The translations under genes and the position numbers were made by a program. A DNA stretch of 64,000 nt. Origin: CBDHGY01 sp965263325. GTDB taxonomy: Bacteria; Pseudomonadota; Alphaproteobacteria; Caulobacterales; Hyphomonadaceae. The DNA is taken from positions 186,001-250,000 of the forward strand of contig CBDHGY010000002.1 of NCBI GenBank assembly GCA_965263325.1, written 5' to 3'. Shown piece after piece: positions 8,507 through 17,043 of this stretch. How positions within the stretch are numbered: position 1 is the stretch's first letter; the number at the start of each line of letters is the position of its first letter. The notes below the pieces were generated by a model. The model was given only the letters and a program-made list of their open reading frames with translations. It searched no databases and had not been told where the DNA came from.

Positions 8507-9764
8507 GGTACCTCAGGAGATTACCGACTATCTAAGTGTGCTTGACAAGTTCATTGAGGATGAAATCAAACCTCTGGAACAGCGCGACGACAATATTCGC
8601 TTTTTTGACCATCGCCGAGAGCATGCCCGAACGGATTGGGAAAATGAAGCGTTGCCGCGAAAAGAATGGGAGAGCTTGCTCTGGGACGTAAAACAGATAG
8701 CCGATGCAGCAGGTCATTATCGCTATCAATTACCAAAAGAATTTGGAGGGCAGGACGGAACAAACTTAGGTATGGCGGTCATTCGTGACCATCTGGCTTC
8801 GAAAGGTCTTGGGCTGCATAATGATCTACAAAACGAGCACTCGATTGTCGGTAATCTCGTTCAACCGCTCATGGTACGCGACTTTGGTACTGACGCGCAA
8901 AAACAGTACATCGATCTGATGTGTGAGGGAAAGATGCGATGGTCCTTCGGTTTGACCGAAGAGGCGCATGGGTCGGATGCTACACACATGGAAACCACTG
9001 CCGTGCGCCACGTGGAAGATGGAGTTCAAGGTTGGTTGATCAATGGTGAAAAAATGTGGACCACGGGCCTGCATCACGCGACGCATGTTATGTGTTTTGC
9101 CCGTCATTCCGGCGATGCTGGCAGTCCGAAAGGCATTGGCTGCTTCGTCGCAGATACACAAGCGGCTGGGTTCGAAATCGGCGAATACCTTTGGACCTTC
9201 AACATGCCAACAGATCACCCTAAGTGTTCATTCTCCAATGTATTCGTGCCAGATCACATGGTCCTGGGAGATCTCGATAATGGTTTAGCGTGTGCACAGC
9301 ACTTCGTTCACGAAAACCGTATTCGGCAGGCTGCAAGTTCTCTTGGCGCTGCGGACTATTGCGTCCAGGAATCGATAAAATATGCAAAAGAGCGCGCTCC
9401 GTTCGGTAAGCCGCTCTGGCTGAATCAAGCCATTCAATTCCCGATCGTTGAGCTTGCAAGTGAAGTAGAGATGTTGCGGTTACTGATCCGCAAAACGGCT
9501 TGGGAAATGGATCAGATGACCAAACCAGAAGTCGCCAAAAAGCTCACCCATAAAGTCTCTATGTGCAATTATCGGGCAAACCGCCTTGTTTGCGAAGCCG
9601 CTGACCGCGCCATGCAGATTCATGGCGGCATTGGATATTCACGCCACAAACCGTTCGAGCATATCTATCGCCATCACCGGCGCTACCGGATCACGGAAGG
9701 CAGCGAAGAAATCCAAATGCGCAAAGTTGCGGGTGTGCTTTTTGGAAAAGTTGCAACCGGATGA
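8499..9764 (+). CDS. Acyl-CoA dehydrogenase family protein, LvaC/ACAD11-like
   Basis: A 421-residue flavin-dependent acyl-CoA dehydrogenase with FGLTEEAHGSDATHMETTA in the FAD/substrate region, a ERAPFGKPLWLNQAIQFPIV helix, and the C-terminal IHGGIGYSRHKPFEHIYRHH and ITEGSEEIQMRKVAG blocks. This subfamily pairs with APH kinases (fused in ACAD10/ACAD11) and is proposed to remove the 4-phosphate from 4-phosphoacyl-CoA. The ATG at 8499 is preferred over 8424 because the family begins MFEVP and the extra residues lie within the kinase gene. The 8-base overlap implies coupled translation. Confidence 0.88.
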   Translation: MFEVPQEITDYLSVLDKFIEDEIKPLEQRDDNIRFFDHRREHARTDWENEALPRKEWESLLWDVKQIADAAGHYRYQLPKEFGGQDGTNLGMAVIRDHLASKGLGLHNDLQNEHSIVGNLVQPLMVRDFGTDAQKQYIDLMCEGKMRWSFGLTEEAHGSDATHMETTAVRHVEDGVQGWLINGEKMWTTGLHHATHVMCFARHSGDAGSPKGIGCFVADTQAAGFEIGEYLWTFNMPTDHPKCSFSNVFVPDHMVLGDLDNGLACAQHFVHENRIRQAASSLGAADYCVQESIKYAKERAPFGKPLWLNQAIQFPIVELASEVEMLRLLIRKTAWEMDQMTKPEVAKKLTHKVSMCNYRANRLVCEAADRAMQIHGGIGYSRHKPFEHIYRHHRRYRITEGSEEIQMRKVAGVLFGKVATG

Positions 9765-9927
9765 TTTACTAATCTGGATTCCAAATATCAGATCTGCTTT
9801 GAAGACTTGGTGGCCACAAGTGAGTCTTTTATTCGAGCTTTCGAATTCGTCGTTCGTAATTTGGATTTCAGGTCCAGTTAGCGGTAGCGCAAGGACAATT
9901 TGGATTTTGGCTCGATAGGGCGCTGAA

Positions 9928-9955
9928 TTGACTCACCCTTAGGCGCTCTTATATT
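9928..9955 (+). promoter_or_regulatory. Candidate promoter for a leaderless transcript
   Basis: TTGACT (9928-9933) and TATATT (9950-9955) are 16 bases apart, a good sigma-70 match. Only six bases separate the -10 box from the ATG at 9962, so transcription would begin at or next to the start codon. No ribosome binding site is present. Confidence 0.55.
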
Positions 9956-9961
9956 AGAAGC

Positions 9962-10321
9962 ATGATCCACAAATCTATTGTTATAGGATTACTTTTTGTC
10001 AGTGCGGGAGCTCTCGCACCTGCACAAGCATGCGAATTCCACGAAATGGGATTTGGGCCTATGGGATCAAAGTGGTCGGCATATTACCCAGATGATTGGC
10101 ATGAACTGGGCCCCGAAGAAGACAATCTTGGCCCTTCGGCGGCAGGCGACCGGCAGATTGCGTCAGCGCCCAAAACGACCGAGCGCGCGCAGAAAGCTGC
10201 TAGTCGTCCGATGTTCGGAAGCGCAGCGGCTCGTGCCGCGAAGACAGCAAAAGCGAAGTTGGCAGAGAAAGAACAGCAAGACCGAATTGCTACGAAACTG
10301 TTGTCAAAATCGGATCGTTAG
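9962..10321 (+). CDS. Small secreted protein of unknown function
   Basis: A 119-residue protein with an N-terminal signal peptide (hydrophobic residues 5-20, probable cleavage after APAQA before CEF). The mature part has FHEMGFGPMG and a WSAYYPDDWHELGPEED segment, then an Ala/Lys/Arg-rich tail. I do not recognise the family. There is no ribosome binding site and the promoter lies directly upstream, so translation is probably leaderless. The last 18 bases overlap the convergent ABC permease gene. Confidence 0.65.
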   Translation: MIHKSIVIGLLFVSAGALAPAQACEFHEMGFGPMGSKWSAYYPDDWHELGPEEDNLGPSAAGDRQIASAPKTTERAQKAASRPMFGSAAARAAKTAKAKLAEKEQQDRIATKLLSKSDR

Positions 10322-11575
10322 TCCGTCAGCGAGTGATCGCCGCAGAGCAATGACAGCTGGTATTAAGCCTAATGCCGCAGCAATCAGCGTAACGCCTCCA
10401 ACCACGTAAAGGTCGAAAAGTCCCGGTGTCAGATTCACTGCACCAAGATTGAAGCGCGCCTCAAGGAATGGCTGGAAGAACCAGCTCGCTCCGTAAAGAA
10501 AGGCCAAGCCGATAACAGCACCAATGAAGGCTAACAGTGCAGCTTCGCACACAAGCAGTCCGACGATATGACGCGAGCGCGCGCCAACAGAGCGCAAGAT
10601 TGCCATCTCGCGGCGTCGCTCCCGCAAGCTCGTAAGAATAGATGTCAAAATACCAATAAGCCCAACGCCGATCACGAAAGACGATACAATAAGCAAGGCG
10701 CGTTCAACAACCGAAACCATTCGCCAAAGCTGACGGAGGGCGATGCCAGGCATAACCGCCTGAAGTGGTTCAGTCTTATAAGTATTTACTTGTCGCTGAA
10801 TCCTGAAAATGTCAGATGGGCGTTTTGCCCCCAACAGTATGGCGGTTATATCATTCGGTAGAAGGTTCATTTCGCGCAGTCTATCGGGGGTGGCAAGCCT
10901 GCTAAGAGGCGTAGGAGTACCTGACTGCCAGCCAATGTGGATCGCTTCTATAGCCTCCAGACTAACAAAGACCGAGCGATCAACGGGGGTCCCTGTCGGC
11001 GCAAGAATACCGGATACACGAAAAGGTTTGTCGTCGTGTTCTGTAAAGCTCTTTACCCCGACCCCGTGAGACAGTGTGATTGAGGTATCGAGAGAGTAGT
11101 CCAAATCGCGCGCGACTTGAGCGCCCAGTACGATGTCGAACAAATCGTCAAACACTGCCCCGTCCACAATACGCAGTTCTCGCGAGTCTGCATATTTGTA
11201 TCGTTCGAAATACTCAGCGGTCGTCCCAATAACCCGGAAGCCGCGGTGCGAATCTCCAAGACTTATTGGAACCGTCCACTCGACATCAGGTCGCTCGCTT
11301 ATTTCCTGGTAGGTTTGCCATGTAATGTTGTTGGTAGGATCACCAATCTGAAAGATCGAATACAGAACGAGGTTGATCCCGCTTGAGCGCGCACCAACTA
11401 CCAGATCTGTATCAGTAATGGTGCGTTCGAAACTTGCCTTCGCGCCTTTGCGGACGTTTTCAACCGCGCCAAATAGCATAACCGCAGTTGCAATAGAGAT
11501 AATCGTAAGTAGCGCCGTTAGACGCCTGGCCATAAGTGATCGGAAAGCAAGTGCAAGTATTGGCGCTGTTCTCAT
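10304..11575 (-). CDS. ABC transporter permease, FtsX/MacB-LolC type
   Basis: A 423-residue permease with one N-terminal membrane segment (about 18-38), a large extracytoplasmic domain, and three C-terminal membrane segments (about 295-320, 345-372, 392-415). The loop after the second segment holds RERRREMAILRSVGARSRHI, which is typical of FtsX-like permeases that contact their ATPase. It starts at the last base of the ATPase gene upstream. With that gene and two lipoproteins it forms a four-gene operon that probably handles zinc, as in Vibrio zrg. Substrate is inferred from the neighbours. Confidence 0.85.
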   Translation of the reverse strand: MRTAPILALAFRSLMARRLTALLTIISIATAVMLFGAVENVRKGAKASFERTITDTDLVVGARSSGINLVLYSIFQIGDPTNNITWQTYQEISERPDVEWTVPISLGDSHRGFRVIGTTAEYFERYKYADSRELRIVDGAVFDDLFDIVLGAQVARDLDYSLDTSITLSHGVGVKSFTEHDDKPFRVSGILAPTGTPVDRSVFVSLEAIEAIHIGWQSGTPTPLSRLATPDRLREMNLLPNDITAILLGAKRPSDIFRIQRQVNTYKTEPLQAVMPGIALRQLWRMVSVVERALLIVSSFVIGVGLIGILTSILTSLRERRREMAILRSVGARSRHIVGLLVCEAALLAFIGAVIGLAFLYGASWFFQPFLEARFNLGAVNLTPGLFDLYVVGGVTLIAAALGLIPAVIALRRSLADGLTIRF

Positions 11576-12285
11576 TACGCCATCTCCGATGAGTTCGCAG
11601 AATTAAGTGTGTGTAGATCGATAGAGCGATCAAAGTGTTTTGATAGAGCGCTGTCGTGGCTTACGAAAAGCAGGCTCGAGCCGAACCTTGATCTCTGTTC
11701 ATTCAGCAGCTCGATAAACTTGTCACGGTTTTGCTGGTCGAGCGCGGATGTCGGCTCATCAGCGATTATCAGCTGGGGGCCACCCATCAGCGCTCGAGCG
11801 ACGGCAACGCGTTGCTGCTGTCCGACGCTGAGCTTGGAAACCGGTTGCTCAAATGTATTTTTCGACAACCCTAGGGACAATACGAGACTTTCTGCTTCTT
11901 TTGCAGGCGAGCCGTAAGCATCGATGCTGGCTTGTCTTCGGCGGCTCGAAAAGCGGCAAGGGAGTGTTATGTTTCCGAGGACACCCAGAAACGGAAGCAA
12001 GTTGAACTGCTGAAATATTATTCCGAGATTGTCAGCACGCACTTGATCGCGGCGCGGCGGGGAAAGGCGCGTTATGTCTTTTCCGGCGATGGTTATTGTT
12101 CCCGACCGCGGTTTCACAACGCCGCCAATCAAACCGAGTAATGTGCTTTTTCCGCTTCCGCTTGGGCCTTTTAAAAATACGCTTTGGCCGCGGTGGATTT
12201 GAAAGTCGCTGATGGATAACAAAGTTGAGTTTGCGTCCCAGCCGAACTTAACGTCTGAAAGACGCAAAACAGGATCAGAACTCAT
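11575..12285 (-). CDS. ABC transporter ATP-binding protein
   Basis: A 236-residue LolD/MacB-type ATPase with Walker A GPSGSGKST near residue 39, a Q-loop around IFQQFNLLPFLG, the signature LSVGQQQRVAVARAL and Walker B LIIADEPTSALD, followed by the switch histidine in LLFVSHD. It pairs with the FtsX-like permease directly downstream. Its start overlaps the end of the DUF3299 gene by 11 bases. Proteins of this class often extract or move substrates within the periplasm rather than import them. Confidence 0.9.
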   Translation of the reverse strand: MSSDPVLRLSDVKFGWDANSTLLSISDFQIHRGQSVFLKGPSGSGKSTLLGLIGGVVKPRSGTITIAGKDITRLSPPRRDQVRADNLGIIFQQFNLLPFLGVLGNITLPCRFSSRRRQASIDAYGSPAKEAESLVLSLGLSKNTFEQPVSKLSVGQQQRVAVARALMGGPQLIIADEPTSALDQQNRDKFIELLNEQRSRFGSSLLFVSHDSALSKHFDRSIDLHTLNSANSSEMA

Positions 12286-12988
12286 AGATTTCTATTTTGC
12301 TGAGATTTAGCTCATAGGCGCTTTTTGCAAGTTCGGTATCGGTTCGGCCGGTCGACATCGTGCCTTCGATCCAAAATGGAAAGTAAATATCCTCTACTTC
12401 AGCGGCCCATTCTGATGTGACGTAAATGATCTGGTTCGGTGGCGGCGGCGGCGTATGAAGGCACGCCCCAGGCTGTGGCACAAACAGGAACTCTTTGTAT
12501 TTGTCGTCGGCATTGAAGTTAAGCGGCACAACATATCCTGGCAATCGAACTTTCATCCCGTCGAGCTCTTCAACGACATTGAAAGTGCCAAGCTGATCCA
12601 TAGTGTCTTCCGCACTTCCCTCGGTAATCAGCGCGGTTATGTCGGTCTGGCCCTCGCTTATTTTGCCGGCATCTCGCAAGCGCATTTGACGCGCGCGCAT
12701 ATCCTGTTCCAATTGAGAAAAGTACTCTTCGTACAGCTGCGCAAGAATGAGTTCTTCACCTTCCGGCATCAGGTCGTTCCACGTTATTTGTTGGACGCCA
12801 TCAGGGTCAGCGAGGATGAATGAAGAGGAATACCCGCCATCGTCTTTCGAGGATGCGGTGGTGTCCGCTGCGTTTGCTGATGTGCTGGCCTCAAGACGCG
12901 GAGACCCTTCACCGGATTCTGAACGATCTCCGGCGCCACATGCAGACAGCAGCATCATAGACGCGATCAGGAAAGTAACGAGCTTCAT
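12275..12988 (-). CDS. DUF3299 lipoprotein
   Basis: A 237-residue predicted lipoprotein: a signal peptide with lipobox LSAC (Cys17), a low-complexity spacer, then a domain starting near residue 67 (ITWNDLMPEGEE). The domain carries the DUF3299 core: LPGYVVPLNF, then FLFVPQPGACLHTPPPPPNQ. The conserved Cys-His before the proline run may bind metal. It lies 8 bases after the ZrgA-like gene and overlaps the ATPase gene. DUF3299 proteins are often found with zinc-linked ABC systems; exact function is unknown. Confidence 0.85.
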   Translation of the reverse strand: MKLVTFLIASMMLLSACGAGDRSESGEGSPRLEASTSANAADTTASSKDDGGYSSSFILADPDGVQQITWNDLMPEGEELILAQLYEEYFSQLEQDMRARQMRLRDAGKISEGQTDITALITEGSAEDTMDQLGTFNVVEELDGMKVRLPGYVVPLNFNADDKYKEFLFVPQPGACLHTPPPPPNQIIYVTSEWAAEVEDIYFPFWIEGTMSTGRTDTELAKSAYELNLSKIEIYEF

Positions 12989-12996
12989 GTTCTGCC

Positions 12997-13761
12997 TTAA
13001 GGACGCAAGTTTATTTCAGTATTGGTCGGGGTTAGCGAGAACAAGTCTTGCGTGTTTGATCCCAAATAAACGACTTCAAGCTCGCTCAGGTTCACAAATC
13101 GCTCGAACAGGTTAATCCTGATCGGCGACAGCTTATCAGGTGAGGCGCATTCAAATGAATAACTAATCAACACGTCTTTGTGTGTGACTTCATCGTGATC
13201 ATGATCTTCATGCGTATCATCATGATCGCCTTCATGCTCTTCGTGGTCGTGCTCATGATTGTCTTTTTCTGCTTCGTGCCCATGCGCGCCATGGTCGTAA
13301 TGCGCATGTTCAAGATGTATGTCTAAGCCATCCGTTTGAGCGACGCATCCCGCTTCAGATCCAAAAGAAAACAGGCTGGCAGGATCGTTTAGATGCGTTT
13401 CAGCATCTTCAACCGCTTTTTTCTGATCGTCGGTTTCTGCGACGTGCTCAAATCCAATGAGATTATATAGCGGTGTATCAAACTCGATGGTAAGGGTTGA
13501 GCCTTCAAGTGCCATAGAAAGCGAGGCATCTCCGTGAACATGGGCATCAGCCGAGCGCACCATCTCACTATCTGTCACAGTTGATAACGCTTCGACCGGT
13601 GCGTCGGGTTCAGATACTTCGGATTCTTCTGAGGGCGCAGTTGGTGCATCGATGGGGGCTGGAGGTTCCGTCGCTGCATTGTTTGCTTGAGGTGAGTCTG
13701 AACCACAAGCCCAAAGGACAACGGTAGCACTCGCCGCGAGAAGAACATGTTTTTTCGCCAT
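12997..13761 (-). CDS. ZrgA-like zinc-binding lipoprotein (DUF2796)
   Basis: A 254-residue protein with lipobox LWAC (Cys19), a Pro/Glu/Ala-rich linker to about residue 60, then the DUF2796 fold starting at SADAHVHGDASLSMALEG. Residues 149-194 contain 15 histidines mixed with Asp and Glu, a likely zinc or other divalent metal buffer. Vibrio ZrgA is a zinc-regulated member of this family. It leads a minus-strand operon with DUF3299, ABC ATPase and permease. Zinc is the likely metal, but nickel or copper cannot be excluded. Confidence 0.85.
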   Translation of the reverse strand: MAKKHVLLAASATVVLWACGSDSPQANNAATEPPAPIDAPTAPSEESEVSEPDAPVEALSTVTDSEMVRSADAHVHGDASLSMALEGSTLTIEFDTPLYNLIGFEHVAETDDQKKAVEDAETHLNDPASLFSFGSEAGCVAQTDGLDIHLEHAHYDHGAHGHEAEKDNHEHDHEEHEGDHDDTHEDHDHDEVTHKDVLISYSFECASPDKLSPIRINLFERFVNLSELEVVYLGSNTQDLFSLTPTNTEINLRP

Positions 13762-14137
13762 AACATCACTCTATGTTTGCTTCAGGGCACAATAGGCGCG
13801 TTCCGAAGTGGTTCAAGTGGCTGCTATCACTGCGCCCACTGATTTTTGCCGCAGCAAGGTCGTTTAACAATAAAAGCGCCTAAATCTAAACAGCTTTATG
13901 GGCATAAGCTCTGAAAAATATAGGAAACTTGTATAGATCAAATGTATCACTGAATTTCGATTGTTGGTGGCTCAAAGCCTAAGCGTAACCAAAACGTAAT
14001 ACATCCAACGAGAGGAACGTGGCGCTCGGCCGCCAGTCTCTGACGTATATTGTTATAAGTACGGCATTTAGCTAATTATTTGCGTGAAGACCCCGTGCGT
14101 GTAGAGAGCGCGCAGGTTTCAAAATATAAAATGTCCG
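13762..14137. other. Divergent intergenic region between zinc operon and dusA
   Basis: 376 bases without a gene. The left part holds the candidate promoter for the minus-strand zinc operon. The right part is AT-rich and includes a GTATATTGTTATAAG stretch (about 14045-14060) that could hold a -10 box for dusA, though I see no convincing -35. No tRNA, hairpin terminator or small ORF with a ribosome binding site was found. Confidence 0.5.
13789..13816 (-). promoter_or_regulatory. Candidate promoter of the zinc operon
   Basis: On the minus strand TTGAAC (13816-13811) and TATTGT (13794-13789) are 16 bases apart, 28 bases before the ATG of the ZrgA-like gene. I could not find a convincing Zur box near it. 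Confidence 0.4.
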
Positions 14138-15115
14138 ATGCCGCGTAATCTAGACTACACTTTCTCTGTCGCCCCGATGATGGATTGGACGACACGCCAT
14201 TGCAGAGCGTTTCACCGATGTTTGTCTAAGCGGGCTTTGCTGTGGACCGAAATGGTCACAGCTGACGCGGTTATTCACGGCGACCGGGATCATATCATTG
14301 GTTTCAGTGACCTTGAGCATCCGCTCGTCTTGCAGCTTGGTGGTAACGAACCCGTCAAAATGGCTGAGGCGGCAAAGATTGCCGAAGACTATGGGTATGA
14401 TGAGGTAAATATCAACTGCGGGTGCCCATCCGACCGCGTGCAATCTGGTGCGTTCGGGGCGTGTTTGATGCGCTCTCCAGAAGTGGTCGCAGAGTGCGTA
14501 TCGAAAATGAAAGGGGCTGTTTCGATACCGGTGACCGTTAAATGCAGGATCGGTGTTGACGAGGATGATCCGCGAGCTTCCCTTTTCAGGTTTGTGGACA
14601 TTGTCAGCAGTGCTGGATGCGATGTGTTTTCGGTACATGCTCGGAAAGCCTGGTTGCAGGGACTAAGCCCAAAAGAGAACAGGGATATTCCTCCGCTCAA
14701 TTATGATCTTGTTCATGAATTAAAATCGGAGCGACCGAACTTGTCCATTGTGCTGAATGGGGGATTGCAATCTCTGGATCAATGCCGAGTCCATCTACAA
14801 AATCTTGACGGCGTGATGCTCGGCCGAGCAGCCTACCAAACACCGGCATTGCTCGGAGACATTGATGGGGTGTTGTTTGGCGACAAAAACTGCACTCAGG
14901 CTATCGAGGCAGTCGAGGCGTTTAAGCCATATATCGCTGCGCGCCTCTCTGAAGGTGTTCCATTGCACGCGATGACGCGCCACATGCTGGGGTTATTTGC
15001 TGGTCGTCCTGGCGCAAAACTCTGGCGACGTATTCTAAGCGAGCAAGGACGAGGGGATGCCGGAATCGCCGTGCTTGATGCAGCGCTGGCCGAGGTTACC
15101 TTAAGGGCGGCTTGA
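14138..15115 (+). CDS. dusA: tRNA-dihydrouridine(20/20a) synthase
   Basis: DusA reduces uridine 20/20a in the tRNA D-loop with FMN and NADPH. The 325-residue protein opens with the DusA block FSVAPMMDWTTRHCR, has WTEMVTADAVIHGD near 36-49, NINCGCPSDRVQSGAFGACLM with catalytic Cys109, and SVHARKAWLQGLSP. Its length fits the DusA rather than the DusB or DusC class. There is no clear ribosome binding site, and a five-codon ORF (14131-14148) overlaps the start in another frame. Confidence 0.94.
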   Translation: MPRNLDYTFSVAPMMDWTTRHCRAFHRCLSKRALLWTEMVTADAVIHGDRDHIIGFSDLEHPLVLQLGGNEPVKMAEAAKIAEDYGYDEVNINCGCPSDRVQSGAFGACLMRSPEVVAECVSKMKGAVSIPVTVKCRIGVDEDDPRASLFRFVDIVSSAGCDVFSVHARKAWLQGLSPKENRDIPPLNYDLVHELKSERPNLSIVLNGGLQSLDQCRVHLQNLDGVMLGRAAYQTPALLGDIDGVLFGDKNCTQAIEAVEAFKPYIAARLSEGVPLHAMTRHMLGLFAGRPGAKLWRRILSEQGRGDAGIAVLDAALAEVTLRAA

Positions 15116-15190
15116 TTTCAGGTAACGCTGAACTGGACCTGCGTTGCGTACTGCATTAATCCCAATTCCGGGCAATTGAGAGGGTCGAGC

Positions 15191-15652
15191 GTGAACGAAA
15201 ATAATTATGAACCAATGGCGAAAGCTGAAGTCATCGCCGCGCAGCGCGCTTGGGCGAAGTATGTGACTGAACAGGACGTCGATAATCTTCTTGCACTTTA
15301 TGATTTTGGATCTCCCGACGAACCACTGCTTTTTAAGCCGACGCTGGCTGACGTGATCCGCCTTGATCGGGCCGGAGCGCGTTCATATTTTGTCGGCGGA
15401 GATCCGGACTATCCACACGATAAAGGCTTCCTAAAGCATGGTTGGAAACGCGTTGAGTTTCAGAGCGCGGCGGGCCCGATCCTGAAGGCCGGCGGACTTG
15501 GTTACAAGGATATGGGGCACTATACGTTTTCGAATGCCGAAGGTGATGCGACCCGCGCCGATTATACATTTGCCTATCACAAACTAAACGGCAAAGTTCT
15601 TATCTCGCTCCATCATTCGTCATTGACCTGGTTACCCCCGATCGAGCCATAG
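15191..15652 (+). CDS. NTF2-like (SnoaL/CaMKII-association type) protein
   Basis: A 153-residue protein with an NTF2-like pattern: an N-terminal helix (QRAWAKYVTEQDVDNLLALY), a LLFKPTLAD strand, a central SYFVGGDPDYPHDKGF loop and a final strand pair ending ISLHHSSL. Such cone-shaped folds bind small ligands or mediate oligomerisation; the function is not known. The frame is open to a TTG at 15176, but the GTG at 15191 lies six bases after an AGAGGG ribosome binding site and is chosen. It sits between dusA and the TauE-like exporter. Confidence 0.75.
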   Translation: MNENNYEPMAKAEVIAAQRAWAKYVTEQDVDNLLALYDFGSPDEPLLFKPTLADVIRLDRAGARSYFVGGDPDYPHDKGFLKHGWKRVEFQSAAGPILKAGGLGYKDMGHYTFSNAEGDATRADYTFAYHKLNGKVLISLHHSSLTWLPPIEP

Positions 15653-15677
15653 CACTTTCTCGCGTGGAGCGGCGAAT

Positions 15678-16505
15678 ATGGACGTGATTCTTGCGAATTG
15701 GCCGCTTATCGTGTCGCTGCTCGGTGCCGGGATTGTTGCCGGTCTTGCTGCCGGACTTTTTGGGATCGGCGGCGGCGCAGTGATTGTTCCTGTTCTTATA
15801 ATCCTCTTCGAAGATGTGCTCGGTTTTACCGAAACAGGAAGCCATGTCGCGATTGGCACATCTCTCGCGACAATCATACTAACATCAGCGCGTTCCGTCA
15901 TGGCGCATAACAAGCGCGGCGCGGTAGATTGGCAGATCATTCGCACATGGTCGCCATGGATCATGGGCGGGGCGATCGCGGGTCAGCTGTTAACGGGGTA
16001 TGTATCTGGAGATGGTCTAAAATTGTTCTTCGGATTGATGGCGTTTGTGCTGGCTGCGCAGCTGTATTTTGGCCGACCAGATTGGCGACTTGCGAGCGAA
16101 ATGCCGGTTGGAGCCAAGCGCGTAGGACTAGGCGGTGGGATAGGCGCGTTGTCAGCCGTAATGGGAATCGGTGGGGGCACTTTTGGTGTCTCACTTATGA
16201 TGGTATACGGCAAAGCCATTCACCGTGCGGTGGCAACAGCGGCCGGATTTGGTGTAGCGATTGGATTGCCCAGCGCGATCACAGCGATCGCGGTTGGCTG
16301 GGGTAGGGAGGGGTTGCCGCCTTTTTCCCTAGGTCATGTGAATGTGTTGGCGTTTGCGCTGATATCCGTTTGTACGGTAACCATGGCACCTATTGGGGCG
16401 AAGCTTGCGCACTCGCTAGATGCAATCCGTTTAAAAAAACTATTTGCCGTTTTACTTACCATTGTCGCGATACGGATGACCTGGAGTGTGTTTACTGGCG
16501 GATGA
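15678..16505 (+). CDS. TauE/SafE family membrane exporter
   Basis: A 275-residue polytopic membrane protein with about eight helices. The two repeats of the family are visible: FGIGGGAVIVPVLI near residue 29 and MGIGGGTFGVSLMMVYG near residue 162. Members export sulfite, sulfoacetate or related organosulfur anions, but the substrate cannot be read from sequence. A GGAGCGG site precedes the ATG. The last 14 bases overlap the convergent protease gene. Confidence 0.88.
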   Translation: MDVILANWPLIVSLLGAGIVAGLAAGLFGIGGGAVIVPVLIILFEDVLGFTETGSHVAIGTSLATIILTSARSVMAHNKRGAVDWQIIRTWSPWIMGGAIAGQLLTGYVSGDGLKLFFGLMAFVLAAQLYFGRPDWRLASEMPVGAKRVGLGGGIGALSAVMGIGGGTFGVSLMMVYGKAIHRAVATAAGFGVAIGLPSAITAIAVGWGREGLPPFSLGHVNVLAFALISVCTVTMAPIGAKLAHSLDAIRLKKLFAVLLTIVAIRMTWSVFTGG

Positions 16506-17043
16506 TTAATTGCTTGCCGCGGAACTCATAGGAATACAGTTCCTCGAGAAAGCTCATACCGAGGAGGTTTTGCTCCAAGCCCTCCCGCAGGATCATTGCT
16601 TCGACGTTTTCCACCTCAACGCCTCCAAACCGAATAGACTCGAGCAAAACCGACGCGCCTTTGGTCTCACCTCCCGCGGTGGAGATCTTCCACTTGTAAT
16701 CCAGCGTTTCGGGTTTTAGCCGCATTCGTTTGGCGTCTTCAAACGTTAGCACAACGACGCTCGCGCCCGTGTCGACCATGAAATCGACGGGATATCCGTC
16801 AACATCTGCGAGGCCCCAATAGTGGCTATCAGGTTTTTGTCGAAGGACAGCTGCCTTGGCTGGGATATCAGGTTCGCAGGCTTCTGTCTCGATGCTGAGA
16901 CTAGCGGCGATTGGCGTTTCTAGTTGTTCTTGGTCGGAAACGGTTGCAGCTTCTGGTGTGAGGTTAGGTGCTAAAAAAATCGAGACGCCGCCGGCAACAA
17001 GCACGGCGGTCAAAAGCAAGATGATCAAGTCCGACTGTTTCAT
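16492..17043 (-). CDS. Membrane-anchored retropepsin-like aspartic protease
   Basis: A 183-residue protein of the clan AA (TIGR02281-type) family. An N-terminal membrane segment (about 5-24) is followed by a spacer and the single-domain protease with active site VDTGAS (Asp91), then TAGG flap residues and the NLLGMSFLEEL block near the C-terminus. As with retroviral proteases, a dimer would be needed for activity. Its ATG overlaps the stop of the DUF1289 gene (ATGA), so the two genes are translated together. Confidence 0.88.
   Translation of the reverse strand: MKQSDLIILLLTAVLVAGGVSIFLAPNLTPEAATVSDQEQLETPIAASLSIETEACEPDIPAKAAVLRQKPDSHYWGLADVDGYPVDFMVDTGASVVVLTFEDAKRMRLKPETLDYKWKISTAGGETKGASVLLESIRFGGVEVENVEAMILREGLEQNLLGMSFLEELYSYEFRGKQLIIRQ

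Noticed and set aside
13740..13775. Possible Zur box (GATGTTAT...AACATG) at the start of the ZrgA-like gene
   Set aside because: The half-sites are ten bases apart instead of about seven, and the match includes the start codon. Not convincing without comparative data.
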